Shown: piece by piece, positions 1-8,032 of the stretch
How the letters are laid out: each line of letters starts with the position of its first letter
Position numbering within the stretch: position 1 is the stretch's first letter
Source of the DNA: Emticicia sp043780375
Lineage (GTDB): Bacteria > Bacteroidota > Bacteroidia > Cytophagales > Spirosomataceae
Reading direction: 5' to 3'
Length of the DNA: 27,330 nt
NCBI RefSeq assembly: GCF_043780375.1
Contig: NZ_JAYWCU010000005.1
Coordinates: 1-27,330 of the forward strand
Translations under genes and position numbers: made by a program
Notes under the pieces: generated by a model
The model's input: the letters and a program-made list of their open reading frames with translations, nothing else
The model's database searches: none
Told to the model about the DNA's origin: nothing

Positions 1-50
1 TTTAATGTTACTTCAATTCTAATGGAAAAACTGATAGTTTAGTTTTTTTG

Positions 51-2621
51 TTATACTAAAAATAAAAATAATGCAAGTATTAACCCGTAATTCGCATACC
101 TTACATCATTATAAACATTGGTTTTGAGCTTTATAGTCATGCGTGTTGGTGCATCAAATCCTTTCAGATTTTCCAAATCTTCTTTTGAGCTTTCGGTCAA
201 TTCGCCTTCTTTTACTTCATAAGTTCGGTCGGCAATGTGAAGTTTTGCATTGATATTAATTTTGCTATCCTGTATCAATTTTTCTGAGTCAATATCAACG
301 GTATAAATGGATTTAAAATTGATTTTTGCCCACAATTCCTGAAACTCTTTCTTAGCAAAATTAGCATTTAGTTTTATTGGCTCTTTAGTTTTTCTATCAT
401 TCTCTGGTTTTGGTATTTCGCCCGAATATACCGATTTTAATAAATGAGTAATAGCTGGTCGAAATACTTCTAAGTTTTCAGGCAATGGCATTTTACCTGC
501 TTCAATGATGCTTTTACCTTCGGGAGTAATTTTATTGTCATCATCAAGAATATCTTTTTTATACAAAAACTTATTCAGTTTATTAGCCGTTTCTTTGCTG
601 ATTCTTATTTCTTCGCCTCGGTCATTCGCAATCATTTTCCCTATGAAAAACTCCTCAGTAGCTTTCTGTGGGCGGTCTTTTAATGAAGCAGCTATTTCGT
701 TTTGTAAGCCTTTCGCAAAATCTTCGTAGCTTTCTGAAGCTATTATCGTTAGCTTGTTTATATCATGTACTTGGTCGCCTATGGTATCAAAATCTTGTCG
801 GATACCATGAACATTGACACATAAACGCATCCCTCGACCTACTTCTTGCCTACGACGAATTTGAGAACCTGATTCTACGTGTTTTAAGGCACAAATCTGA
901 AACACATTTGGATTGTCCCAACCTTCTTTGAGGGCTGAGTGAGAGAAAATAAAACGGGTTGGTTCGTCAAAACTCAATAGCCGTTCTTTGTCTTTCATAA
1001 TCAAGTCATAAGCTGAAATATCGTCAGAGGCTGCTTCTTCACCTTTTTTGCCTCGTTTGGTACTTGGGTCAACGAGTTTTTTCTTTTTATCAATCGAAAA
1101 GTATCCACTATGTATTTGGTTGGCTGCATCACGGTTGATATATTCCAAAAACTCATCTTTGGGCATATAGGCTTTGTGGGCTTTGCTGGGGTTGTTTGTA
1201 TCAATATATTGCACATAATCTTCATTAAAAAGCTCGGCAATATCAGTACACGCCATTCGATATTCCTGTTCAAATATGTCAGCATATTCGCCCAAAGATT
1301 CTTCTCCTTGCTCATTATAGACTCGGTATTTATCTACCGAATCTATAAAAAACAACGACAGAACCTTTATTCCTCTCGAAAACAGTACCTTTTCTTTCTT
1401 CAAATGCGATTTGATGGTTTCTCGAATCTGGATTCTCCGAAAATCAGTTTCGTTTACATCGCCCAATGCTTCGCCTACATTAATAACCTGACCGTGTATC
1501 TCAATTCTATTGAAATTTCCATCAATTTCTTGAATAACATAATGCTCATATTGAGGCATTCCGCCCGAAAGTTCAAACAAACTATCGCCTCGTTTTAATT
1601 TTTCTCTTACTCGCTTTGTGCCTGTGTTTGTTCTTTTTTCAAACTCAACCAATGCTAATGGAGCTTTGTCGGTACTGACCAAAATTTGTTCTAAATACAA
1701 ATATCCTGACCGACCCATTGAGCCTTTAAAAACTATACCTTTAGCCGCAATTTTCTTAACCAGAAATTTATTATAAGCATCAAGGGCATCAAGTCGGTAA
1801 ATTTTGTTATACTCTACTTTGTGCGTAGCCGAATAACGAAGAGTAAATAATGGCTTAAAATCTTGCATAGATTGCAAGGTTTGCTCACCATCAACCGATT
1901 GTGGCTCGTCAATAATAATGATGGGGTTGGTTTGGGCTATAATTTCTATCGGACGACGAGAACCAAATTGGTCGAGTTCCATGTAAATTCGTCGGGCATC
2001 TGCTCCTCGTGCATTAAATGCTTGCGTATTGATAATCATTACGCTGATTCGGGCTTCGGATGCAAAAGTTTCGATGTCTTGTGGGCTACTCGAATTATAA
2101 ATAAAAGGTACAATCTTCTGACCAAATACGTCTTGAAAATGTTCTTGGGTAAGCTCAAATGACTTATAAACACCTTCTCTGATGGCAATACTTGGCACAA
2201 TGATAATGTATTTACTCCAGCCATATTGCTTGTGAAGCTCATACATAGTGCGGATATATGTATAGGTTTTGCCTGTACCTGTTTCCATTTCTACGGTTAG
2301 GTTATAGCCTGATATAATGCCTTGTGGTCGCTCAATAGTATGGCTTTCTACCAAATCGAACGTTCGTTGGGTGCTACGAATATTTTCGAGCAACTGCTGC
2401 TCCGTAATATTTATAGGACTATTGCGGTAGCCTATGCTTTCGTTAATATCGTTTTCGTATAAATCGCCTAAGCCTTTGGCTGCATTTTGGGCTTTTCGGA
2501 GTAAATCTTGGCTGCGTTCAAAGCTAAATTTTTTATCTATGCTCTCTTGTCCTGCAAAGCAACTAACAACCGAAGCTACGGCTTCTAACTGAAAATCTTG
2601 TTCTTTAAATTGTAGTTTCAT
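51..2621 (-). CDS. res: Type III restriction enzyme Res subunit, apparently C-terminally truncated
   Basis: This is the ATP-dependent translocase/helicase subunit of a type III restriction system. The 856-aa product has Walker A GTGKT at residues 115-119, the DEAH-box variant DEPQ at 238-241, motif III RYSATH at 262-267 and a motif VI region rich in arginine (QIRRRQEVGRGMRL) near residue 590. Intact Res proteins are usually about 970-1000 aa and end in a PD-(D/E)xK nuclease domain. Here the family-like sequence stops near residue 835 and is followed by a short hydrophobic tail (GLILALFLFLV) unlike the family, so the nuclease seems missing. The ATG lies 4 bp after the mod stop codon, a typical co-transcribed mod-res pair. 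Modification may persist without cleavage. Identity of the helicase part is secure; loss of nuclease is inferred from length and absent motifs. Confidence 0.9.
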   Translation of the reverse strand: MKLQFKEQDFQLEAVASVVSCFAGQESIDKKFSFERSQDLLRKAQNAAKGLGDLYENDINESIGYRNSPINITEQQLLENIRSTQRTFDLVESHTIERPQGIISGYNLTVEMETGTGKTYTYIRTMYELHKQYGWSKYIIIVPSIAIREGVYKSFELTQEHFQDVFGQKIVPFIYNSSSPQDIETFASEARISVMIINTQAFNARGADARRIYMELDQFGSRRPIEIIAQTNPIIIIDEPQSVDGEQTLQSMQDFKPLFTLRYSATHKVEYNKIYRLDALDAYNKFLVKKIAAKGIVFKGSMGRSGYLYLEQILVSTDKAPLALVEFEKRTNTGTKRVREKLKRGDSLFELSGGMPQYEHYVIQEIDGNFNRIEIHGQVINVGEALGDVNETDFRRIQIRETIKSHLKKEKVLFSRGIKVLSLFFIDSVDKYRVYNEQGEESLGEYADIFEQEYRMACTDIAELFNEDYVQYIDTNNPSKAHKAYMPKDEFLEYINRDAANQIHSGYFSIDKKKKLVDPSTKRGKKGEEAASDDISAYDLIMKDKERLLSFDEPTRFIFSHSALKEGWDNPNVFQICALKHVESGSQIRRRQEVGRGMRLCVNVHGIRQDFDTIGDQVHDINKLTIIASESYEDFAKGLQNEIAASLKDRPQKATEEFFIGKMIANDRGEEIRISKETANKLNKFLYKKDILDDDNKITPEGKSIIEAGKMPLPENLEVFRPAITHLLKSVYSGEIPKPENDRKTKEPIKLNANFAKKEFQELWAKINFKSIYTVDIDSEKLIQDSKININAKLHIADRTYEVKEGELTESSKEDLENLKGFDAPTRMTIKLKTNVYNDVRYANYGLILALFLFLV

Positions 2622-2625
2622 CGGC

Positions 2626-4530
2626 TTAGATTACTCGCATTTGGGTTTCTGGACTCAGTTGCTTCAATAGTTGCTTTACATTTACTTTGGCAGCATCGCT
2701 CACAAATGAAGCATCTCTAAACACCAATTTTTGTGGAAAATCTTGAGCGATGGCTCTCGCAAAGGCTTCATCAATGCCTTTATCGAAACATACTACTAAC
2801 TGATTGCCCAAAACTCGATAAACTCTTTTTTCGAGAACCAAACTCTCTTCTATTTTTAGCGAAAGCGGTAAGCCCAGATTGAGCATAATCTGTGCCAAAA
2901 GGTCTTGTGGGCTACGGTCTGCCTTGATGTTATCAGCAAACATATCGAGCGATGCTTGGCTATACTGCTGCGGCTTGTAATAAACCTCGTGCATATTGGA
3001 ACTATCCAAACGATAAACTCTGAAACCTAAATCAAGGTGTTGTTCATCTTTTTGCTCAAATTCAATCTCAGTTGCTTGTTTTGTGCGTTTTGATGTTTGC
3101 TCTTCTGCTATTTTCTTAGCTGCCCTGCGTATGCGTTCTTTGCCAATCTCACAAATATTGGTATAACCTGCCTTAAAAGCCTCACTTTTTTCATCGGTTG
3201 GCTCAGGTACTTGTACCATGATAAAATTTCGGTTGCCGCCATCTTCGGTATTGAGCTGCATAACGGCATGAGCTGTTGAACTTGAACCTGAGAAGAAATC
3301 AAGAATTAGGTCGTTATTATTAACACCTAATTGAATTATCCTTTTTAATAGGCGTATAGGTTTAGGAGTTTCAAAATATTGTTCACCTTCAAAAATTTTT
3401 CTTAACTCTTGTGCAGCTTCTTGATTATGAGCAACATCTTTATGATACCAAATAGTCAATGGTGTGACACCATCTTTTACTTCAGATAAAAACCTTTTTA
3501 ATCGAGGAACGTTGTCTCCATTTTCTCCAAACCAAACTCTGTTTTCAGCGATTAACTCAAATACTTTTTCTTTAGAGAACCTCCAACATATACCCTTCGG
3601 TGGCGAAACTTTTCTACCAGAAGGCGTTATTATTTCAAAATCATAATTAGCATTATAAGTTTTTACTGTCATATCTCCCGAAACCCATGCACCTCTAAAA
3701 TCATTATCTGGATTTTTGTACCTATTTAAGGTTTCTAAATTTCGTTCAAGAAGGTTTGGTCTGAATAAATCTTTATTTTTTGCAAATACTAAAATATGGT
3801 CATGATTATCTGAAAACCACTTAGCGTCATTTGATGGGGCAAACTTTTTTTCCCAAATAATATTTGCCACAAAATTATTTTCTCCAAAAATTTCATCACA
3901 AAGTTTTCGTAGATTATGGACTTCATGGTCATCAATCGAAATAAAAATTACACCATCATCAGTGAGTAAATTACGAGCGAGTTTCAGGCGTGGGTACATC
4001 ATACTAAGCCAGTCAGAGTGATAGCGTCCTGCGGTATCGGGGTTTGCTACGAGGCGTTGGCGGTATTCGTCAATCAAACCACTATCAACTTTAAAATCTT
4101 CGGTACTTTGGGCGTAGTTGTCTTTATAAACAAAGTCGTTTCCTGTATTGTATGGTGGGTCAATATAAATCATTTTTATTACCCCTAAATAGCTTTCTTG
4201 TAGTAGCTTTAGTACCTCAAGATTATCACCTTCAATATACAAGTTTTCGGTCGTGTCAAACGCCACCGAGTCGGCTTCAATGGGGCGTAAAGTATTGGTA
4301 GTAGGTAAGTTAGCCGTTACGATAGCTTCACGTTTGCCTGGCCATTCGAGTCGGTAGCGTTCTTTGTTGCCCTCAATAATCTGGTCGCTTAGTTCTTGTC
4401 TAAGTAGGTCAAAATCAAGGGCTTTACCATTGGCGGTTTCGGTGATACAATTAGGAAAAAGGGCAGCAATTTTATCAATATTCTGAGAAACTAAATCAGT
4501 TGAAGTCAAATCTAAGTGGTCGGCAGTCAT
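2626..4530 (-). CDS. mod: Type III DNA methyltransferase Mod subunit
   Basis: This is the site-specific adenine N6-methyltransferase and specificity subunit of the type III system. With a start at 4530 it is 634 aa, normal for Mod. Motif IV DPPY is at residues 124-127 (IDPPYNTGNDF), and the AdoMet-binding motif I comes later (DFFSGSSSTAHAV, near residue 400), the order of beta-class methyltransferases, with the target-recognition region between them. The frame is open further upstream to 4647, but a TAnnTTTG promoter element at 4568-4575 lies inside that extension, and the family N-terminus begins around MTADHLDL, so the later ATG is preferred. No simple-sequence repeat that could phase-vary the gene is visible near its start. 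Res follows after 4 bp. Confidence 0.93.
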   Translation of the reverse strand: MTADHLDLTSTDLVSQNIDKIAALFPNCITETANGKALDFDLLRQELSDQIIEGNKERYRLEWPGKREAIVTANLPTTNTLRPIEADSVAFDTTENLYIEGDNLEVLKLLQESYLGVIKMIYIDPPYNTGNDFVYKDNYAQSTEDFKVDSGLIDEYRQRLVANPDTAGRYHSDWLSMMYPRLKLARNLLTDDGVIFISIDDHEVHNLRKLCDEIFGENNFVANIIWEKKFAPSNDAKWFSDNHDHILVFAKNKDLFRPNLLERNLETLNRYKNPDNDFRGAWVSGDMTVKTYNANYDFEIITPSGRKVSPPKGICWRFSKEKVFELIAENRVWFGENGDNVPRLKRFLSEVKDGVTPLTIWYHKDVAHNQEAAQELRKIFEGEQYFETPKPIRLLKRIIQLGVNNNDLILDFFSGSSSTAHAVMQLNTEDGGNRNFIMVQVPEPTDEKSEAFKAGYTNICEIGKERIRRAAKKIAEEQTSKRTKQATEIEFEQKDEQHLDLGFRVYRLDSSNMHEVYYKPQQYSQASLDMFADNIKADRSPQDLLAQIMLNLGLPLSLKIEESLVLEKRVYRVLGNQLVVCFDKGIDEAFARAIAQDFPQKLVFRDASFVSDAAKVNVKQLLKQLSPETQMRVI

Positions 4531-4567
4531 GTTAGGGTCAGAATTTTTTATAGGAAATGTAATGCCG

Positions 4568-4575
4568 CAAAAATA
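4568..4575 (-). promoter_or_regulatory. Promoter -7 element for mod
   Basis: The minus strand reads TATTTTTG, a perfect match to the Bacteroidota -7 consensus TAnnTTTG, 38 bp upstream of the mod ATG at 4530. No convincing -33 TTTG is seen. It supports the shorter mod reading frame. Confidence 0.45.
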
Positions 4576-4770
4576 GGGGATATTTGAAGAAAATAGTAGA
4601 ATTTGAGGGGAATTAATATCAATTGTAGAGATTAAACAAAAAAACACTCAAAATGAATGCTTTCAGTGAAAACGTTTTTGTAGCCAGAACAGCATCAAGG
4701 GTTGATTAAGCTAATTATGAGTCCCTTTTGTACTTAGTGAATGCAAAAGTTGTGAAATTTACTACTTAGC

Positions 4771-5175
4771 TTAGTCGGCAATGTACTCTATAATTTCAAG
4801 TGCTACTCCTAAACCATTATTCATAACTCTTACCGATGGAATCCCATGATAGTACAAGCAAATATATAAATCTCCGTATGCTTCATTAAGCAATGAAAGT
4901 AAATTTTTATTTAGTTTGGCAATACGTGTGCGATATTCTTCAATACTTTTGGGTTTAGAGAACTTATTACCTTCTTTTCTCAATAAATACTCGTCTATCG
5001 CCAATAAAACACCAACATAAGCCGTTTGTGCTGCTATTTGGACATACTCAATATCGGCATATTCACCATCTTTCTTACCAGCTTTTTGTTTTAAAGTTAA
5101 TTTAGCATTTGCTATATAACGATTTGCTTCTTGGTATGGAGTGAGCATTTTTCCTAAATTATTGATTTGTTCCAT
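4771..5175 (-). CDS. DUF5618-like small helical protein
   Basis: A 134-aa, probably all-helical soluble protein with no signal peptide or membrane segment. The pattern of an N-terminal helix (YQEANRYIANAKLTLKQ), a KDGEYADIEYVQIAAQTAYVGVLLAID segment split by charged positions, and a C-terminal helix ending EIIEYIAD resembles DUF5618, a Bacteroidota family of unknown function that looks somewhat like HEPN proteins. The HEPN RNase motif RxxxxH is not present, so no nuclease role is claimed. It lies between the partition operon and mod, with 240 bp to mod and 128 bp to the upstream partner gene; the latter gap contains four iterons. Family assignment is from memory of the pattern and is moderate; the function is unknown. 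Confidence 0.6.
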   Translation of the reverse strand: MEQINNLGKMLTPYQEANRYIANAKLTLKQKAGKKDGEYADIEYVQIAAQTAYVGVLLAIDEYLLRKEGNKFSKPKSIEEYRTRIAKLNKNLLSLLNEAYGDLYICLYYHGIPSVRVMNNGLGVALEIIEYIAD

Positions 5176-5231
5176 GAGTCATAATTTTACAAATATAGTT
5201 TTTTAATACAACTAACCAAGAAATGGACATT

Positions 5232-5308
5232 GTGCCTACAATGTCCATTTCTTGTGCCTACATTATGTACAGTAGTTGTGCCTACATTGTACGTTTCTTG
5301 TGCCTACA
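5232..5308 (+). repeat. Iteron array 1 (4 copies of GTGCCTACA)
   Basis: Exact copies of GTGCCTACA begin at 5232, 5254, 5278 and 5300, i.e. every 22, 24 and 22 bp (about two helical turns), all in plus orientation. Flanks extend the unit to an imperfect dyad: the first copy reads CATTGTGCCTACAATG, a 6-bp inverted repeat around a GCCT core. The last copy contains the stop codon of the ParA-partner gene. Such phased arrays are typical of plasmid centromeres or Rep/partition operators. Confidence 0.85.
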
Positions 5309-5849
5309 TTTCCTCAATGACCGAACCTAAGTACAAACGCTTTTTCTTTCGGTTTATGTACCGTGTTGCATAGTGATAGAATCCATTTCCTCTTGATTCA
5401 ACTTTCAGCGACCAACCTCTAACAGCCAAGTATGTGATTCGTTCTTGCTTGTTTAGCAATGCTCCGAACTCTACCATATCCAAGTCTTCAGGTGTGATGC
5501 GTTGCCTTGCTCTACGTGATAAACCTTTGAATTTTGGTTTTTCTTCTGACTCAACAACAACCTTATTTGTAGGCACATTCATAGGATTGATAGTAGGCAC
5601 AACGTTTGTCATTGGTGTAAATGCGTTGGAATCTATATCTATTCTCTTGAAATTGTGACTTTTCTTTACAGGTTGTTTTGTCATTGGCACTATCGGCTTA
5701 ACTTTTGGCTCAACAAAAGAAGAAATAGCCGTTTTTGGGGATTCTGCCTCTTTTGGGCGAGTATCGTTTCCTGTTGGAATGATTAAGCCATTTGATATTT
5801 GGGTTAGTTTCTCAAACTTATACCCACCTAATTTGCTTTTCTTTGCCAT
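5304..5849 (-). CDS. Small basic ParA-partner protein, candidate centromere-binding protein
   Basis: A 181-aa product not recognised as a named family. It starts 1 bp after the parA stop codon, so the two are almost certainly translationally coupled; an in-frame ATG at 5870 would overlap parA and is less likely. The N-terminus is basic (MAKKSKLGGYKFEKL); residues about 30-105 are a low-complexity, Pro/Thr/Val-rich linker; and the C-terminal third is a basic folded region (LSRRARQRITPEDL, then NKQERITYLAVRGWSLKVES and YINRKKKRLYLGSV). Position after parA between two iteron arrays suggests it is the DNA-binding partner that recognises the repeats. Two repeat copies lie inside the linker-coding part and encode VPT twice, eight codons apart. 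Function is inferred from context only. Confidence 0.75.
   Translation of the reverse strand: MAKKSKLGGYKFEKLTQISNGLIIPTGNDTRPKEAESPKTAISSFVEPKVKPIVPMTKQPVKKSHNFKRIDIDSNAFTPMTNVVPTINPMNVPTNKVVVESEEKPKFKGLSRRARQRITPEDLDMVEFGALLNKQERITYLAVRGWSLKVESRGNGFYHYATRYINRKKKRLYLGSVIEEM
5568..5601 (-). repeat. Two iteron copies inside the ParA-partner gene, inverted orientation
   Basis: The plus strand reads TGTAGGCACA at 5568-5577 and AGTAGGCACA at 5592-5601, the reverse complement of the array unit TGTGCCTACA (exact and one mismatch), 24 bp apart as in the arrays. On the coding strand they are read in frame as Val-Pro-Thr. Confidence 0.75.
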
Positions 5850-5850
5850 T

Positions 5851-6681
5851 TTATAAACCTTTTGGTACATCTACAATGTATCTGCTTCCTACAATTTGCC
5901 CCATCTGTCTGGCAAAATACCAAGTATCAGCTAAACTTTTGTATTCTGTGGCTACTTTAGTACGTGGATTAGCTATAACGGTAGGTATACCATCATATCC
6001 ATCTTCTACCACCTTCAAAAGTCGTGGAATACGCTCTTTTAGCATGATTCCCATACCTACTGCTTTGCTATCTTCTACCGATTCGAGTAATTCACGGTGC
6101 AATAGCGTTTTAGGTTGGTGCATTGTGAACAAAATTGTTTTGGGCTTATCTCTAAATATTTTAGCAATGTTCTTTTCATGCCATTTATCAAGTACAGAAA
6201 CCAAAATTTGTACACCTGTTAAACTTGCTTTCGAGAAATCAGTTACCAACATAAGGGCATCGGCTGAATAAATGGCATTTATAGCATCAAAACCAAGATA
6301 AGGAGGTGTATCTATGATAATTTGGTCGTATTTGTGCTTGACTTTATCAATAATTTGCTTCAATAGTCGGTAGTCGCTCAATCCTTGTGTTCGCTGATAT
6401 GCGTACAAATTATTAGGGATATAATCAAAATACTCCCCTTTGATAATTGCCTTGTTAGGGTCAATCCTACTATCTTGGAACAAAGCACTAATTGTCAATA
6501 CCTTTGAATCTAAAATAATGTCTTCTGTACCTTGTAGATTTACCGCTACGTTTCCTTGTGGGTCGGTATCTATTACCAAAACACGTTCTTTGAGTTTCTT
6601 TAACCCTGAGGCTAAATTTATGGTTGTTGTGGTTTTAGCTACCCCACCCTTGAAATTGATAATCGCTGTTATTAAAGCCAT
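5851..6681 (-). CDS. parA: ParA/Soj-type partition ATPase
   Basis: A 276-aa deviant-Walker P-loop ATPase of the ParA/MinD class. The N-terminus has the deviant Walker A KGGVAKTT at residues 11-18 with the signature lysine, the A' box DTDPQGN at 38-44 and Walker B IIIDTPP around 121-127. There is no N-terminal HTH extension, so this is the short (type Ib or Soj-like) form that does not itself bind a specific operator. In plasmids these proteins position DNA on the nucleoid with a centromere-binding partner; the partner is probably the next gene, 1 bp downstream. The gene is preceded by the larger iteron array (6736-6989) and the pair is followed by the smaller one. In an integrated element it would serve the excised, replicating form. 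Confidence 0.93.
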   Translation of the reverse strand: MALITAIINFKGGVAKTTTTINLASGLKKLKERVLVIDTDPQGNVAVNLQGTEDIILDSKVLTISALFQDSRIDPNKAIIKGEYFDYIPNNLYAYQRTQGLSDYRLLKQIIDKVKHKYDQIIIDTPPYLGFDAINAIYSADALMLVTDFSKASLTGVQILVSVLDKWHEKNIAKIFRDKPKTILFTMHQPKTLLHRELLESVEDSKAVGMGIMLKERIPRLLKVVEDGYDGIPTVIANPRTKVATEYKSLADTWYFARQMGQIVGSRYIVDVPKGL

Positions 6682-6735
6682 TTTGTGTGAAATGTTTATG
6701 CCTATCGGCGTTTGTGTGAATGAATACTTTGTTTT

Positions 6736-6989
6736 GTGCCTACATTATAGCTAAAATCATTGTGCCTACAATGCACATTTTATGTGCCTACATTGCGTAC
6801 TGTCTATGTGCCTACATTACACGTTTTATGTGCCTACATTTTGCAAGATATTTATGTGCCTACAATGCACCAAACTTGTGCCTACATTATATCAGGGTGG
6901 TTTTGTGATTGGTTAGTCAAAAAAGATTAACCAATAATCCCAAAAAGTTTTATGTGCCTACATTGTATCAGGGTGGTTTTGTGCCTGCA
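6736..6989 (+). repeat. Iteron array 2 (8 exact plus 1 degenerate GTGCCTACA)
   Basis: Exact GTGCCTACA copies begin at 6736, 6762, 6784, 6808, 6830, 6856, 6878 and 6954, and a degenerate GTGCCTGCA at 6981. Spacing is 26, 22, 24, 22, 26, 22, then 76 and 27 bp. All are in plus orientation, opposite to the direction of transcription. Most copies are flanked as ATGT-GCCT-ACAT or ATTGT-GCCT-ACAAT, an imperfect dyad. The array fills the whole space between parA and the Toprim gene and enters the 3' end of the latter, so it may double as the parA operator. Confidence 0.88.
6878..6983 (+). repeat. 30-bp direct repeat pair, offset 76 bp
   Basis: Positions 6878-6907 and 6954-6983 match at 29 of 30 bases (the one difference is at 6889 versus 6965). 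Each copy includes an iteron and the block ATCAGGGTGGTTTTGTG. The second copy contains the last codons and stop of the Toprim gene, so the first looks like a duplicated gene end. Between them lies an inverted repeat ATTGGTTA (6908-6915) / TAACCAAT (6928-6935). Confidence 0.8.
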
Positions 6990-7858
6990 ACCAAGAACTC
7001 ATTAAAATCTTTGAAACCTGTATATACGCTCGATTGGTCATTGACATTAAAACCTTTGTCTTTTAGCTTTTGGGTTGCGTTTTGTCCTGCATGGTTAGCA
7101 TCTAAATCTAAATAGGTGTAAACCTTTTCCGCTTGTTCTATTAGTGGCATTGCTTTGGATAGATTAGAAAGCGAATTTAGAATAATTGCCGTGCATCGTG
7201 GTTTTGACTTATAAAACTCAATGGCTGAAAGGAAATCAAATATACCTTCAAAGACTGAAACCGCTTTGCTATTAGGCACGACAAACGTTTTGATGTCAGT
7301 TTTGCCCAAATTGATAGGCTTTTTCATTATTTCACTTCTGACAACATAACCGCCACCATCGGTTTGATAACCTACTCCAAAGAATTTCCCTTTGCTATTG
7401 GTGTAATGAATCTCACGAAGGAAAGTAAAAGCGGTCTGAAAGCTAATTTTACGACTTTCTACGTAGCGGATTAATGCAGGGTGCTTTAAATCCCTGTTTT
7501 CTTTTACTTCGTAGCTTATACCGCCACAATTAGAGGTTTGACGGCAAGAAAGAGAAAGAATTTGCAAATTCTCATTTTTGTAATCCATATTTTCAAGTAT
7601 TTGGCAAGCATCGGGAAAACTTATTTTTTCTAATTTCATCGCTAAATCTATTATACTTCCATTGTCAGAATCTCTACCAAAATCATTAAAAATATTCATA
7701 GTAGGATTTACACTAAATGACGGTGTACTATCTTGGCGTAGTGGCGAATGATAAAGATACTCACTACCATTTTTTGCTACTGGATTAAAGCCTTTTTCTC
7801 GTAGATAATTGACGATTGAAATTTGCTTTAATTGGGCTATTTGTTGGGCTGTTTTCAT
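6968..7858 (-). CDS. Toprim-domain primase-like protein with zinc-less CHC2-type N-terminus
   Basis: A 296-aa protein of the DnaG-like type found in Bacteroidota mobile elements. The N-terminal 90 residues follow the CHC2 primase layout (IVNYLREKGF, then YHSPLRQDSTPSFSV, NIFNDFGRDSDNGSIIDLAM), but the zinc-binding Cys positions are replaced (Tyr36-His37 and no matching Cys), so zinc binding is unlikely. The C-terminal half is a Toprim domain with the metal-binding Glu at residue 204 (VFEGIFDFLS) and the DLD motif at 251-253 (YTYLDLDANHAG). It probably primes or otherwise supports replication of the element together with the VapE helicase encoded upstream. It is separated from vapE by the 543-bp origin-like region, and its stop codon lies within iteron array 2. 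Primase activity is inferred. Confidence 0.85.
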   Translation of the reverse strand: MKTAQQIAQLKQISIVNYLREKGFNPVAKNGSEYLYHSPLRQDSTPSFSVNPTMNIFNDFGRDSDNGSIIDLAMKLEKISFPDACQILENMDYKNENLQILSLSCRQTSNCGGISYEVKENRDLKHPALIRYVESRKISFQTAFTFLREIHYTNSKGKFFGVGYQTDGGGYVVRSEIMKKPINLGKTDIKTFVVPNSKAVSVFEGIFDFLSAIEFYKSKPRCTAIILNSLSNLSKAMPLIEQAEKVYTYLDLDANHAGQNATQKLKDKGFNVNDQSSVYTGFKDFNEFLVAGTKPP

Positions 7859-8032
7859 AATTTATTTTATTTGCTCAAATACTACTTATTTTCTTACTTA
7901 CCTACTTAGTTGGCATTTTTCGTTCATAACTTACTGATAATCAAATATTTACGGCTCGTTTTTGTAAGTAAGTAGGTACAAAATAAGTAAGTTAAAATTT
8001 TAAAACCGCTTACTTAGTGTTTTCGTAAACAT

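Noticed and set aside
1..42. 3' end of a plus-strand gene at the window edge
   Set aside because: Only 13 codons are visible before a stop, which is too short to support a call; it is mentioned only as a boundary hint.
4531..4647. N-terminal extension of Mod to an ATG at 4647
   Set aside because: A perfect TAnnTTTG element lies inside it, the residues are unlike Mod proteins, and the later ATG gives the usual length.
4400..4660. Phase-variable simple repeat at the start of mod
   Set aside because: No tandem 1-5 bp repeat tract long enough to slip is present.
5220..6990. CRISPR array suggested by regular short repeats
   Set aside because: The repeat unit is only about 10-16 bp with 22-26 bp period, spacers are too short and similar, and no cas genes are present; iterons explain it better.
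6720..7115. Short plus-strand open frames across iteron array 2
   Set aside because: Their repeated Cys-Ala-Tyr residues are simply the translated iterons, and the rest overlaps the Toprim gene.
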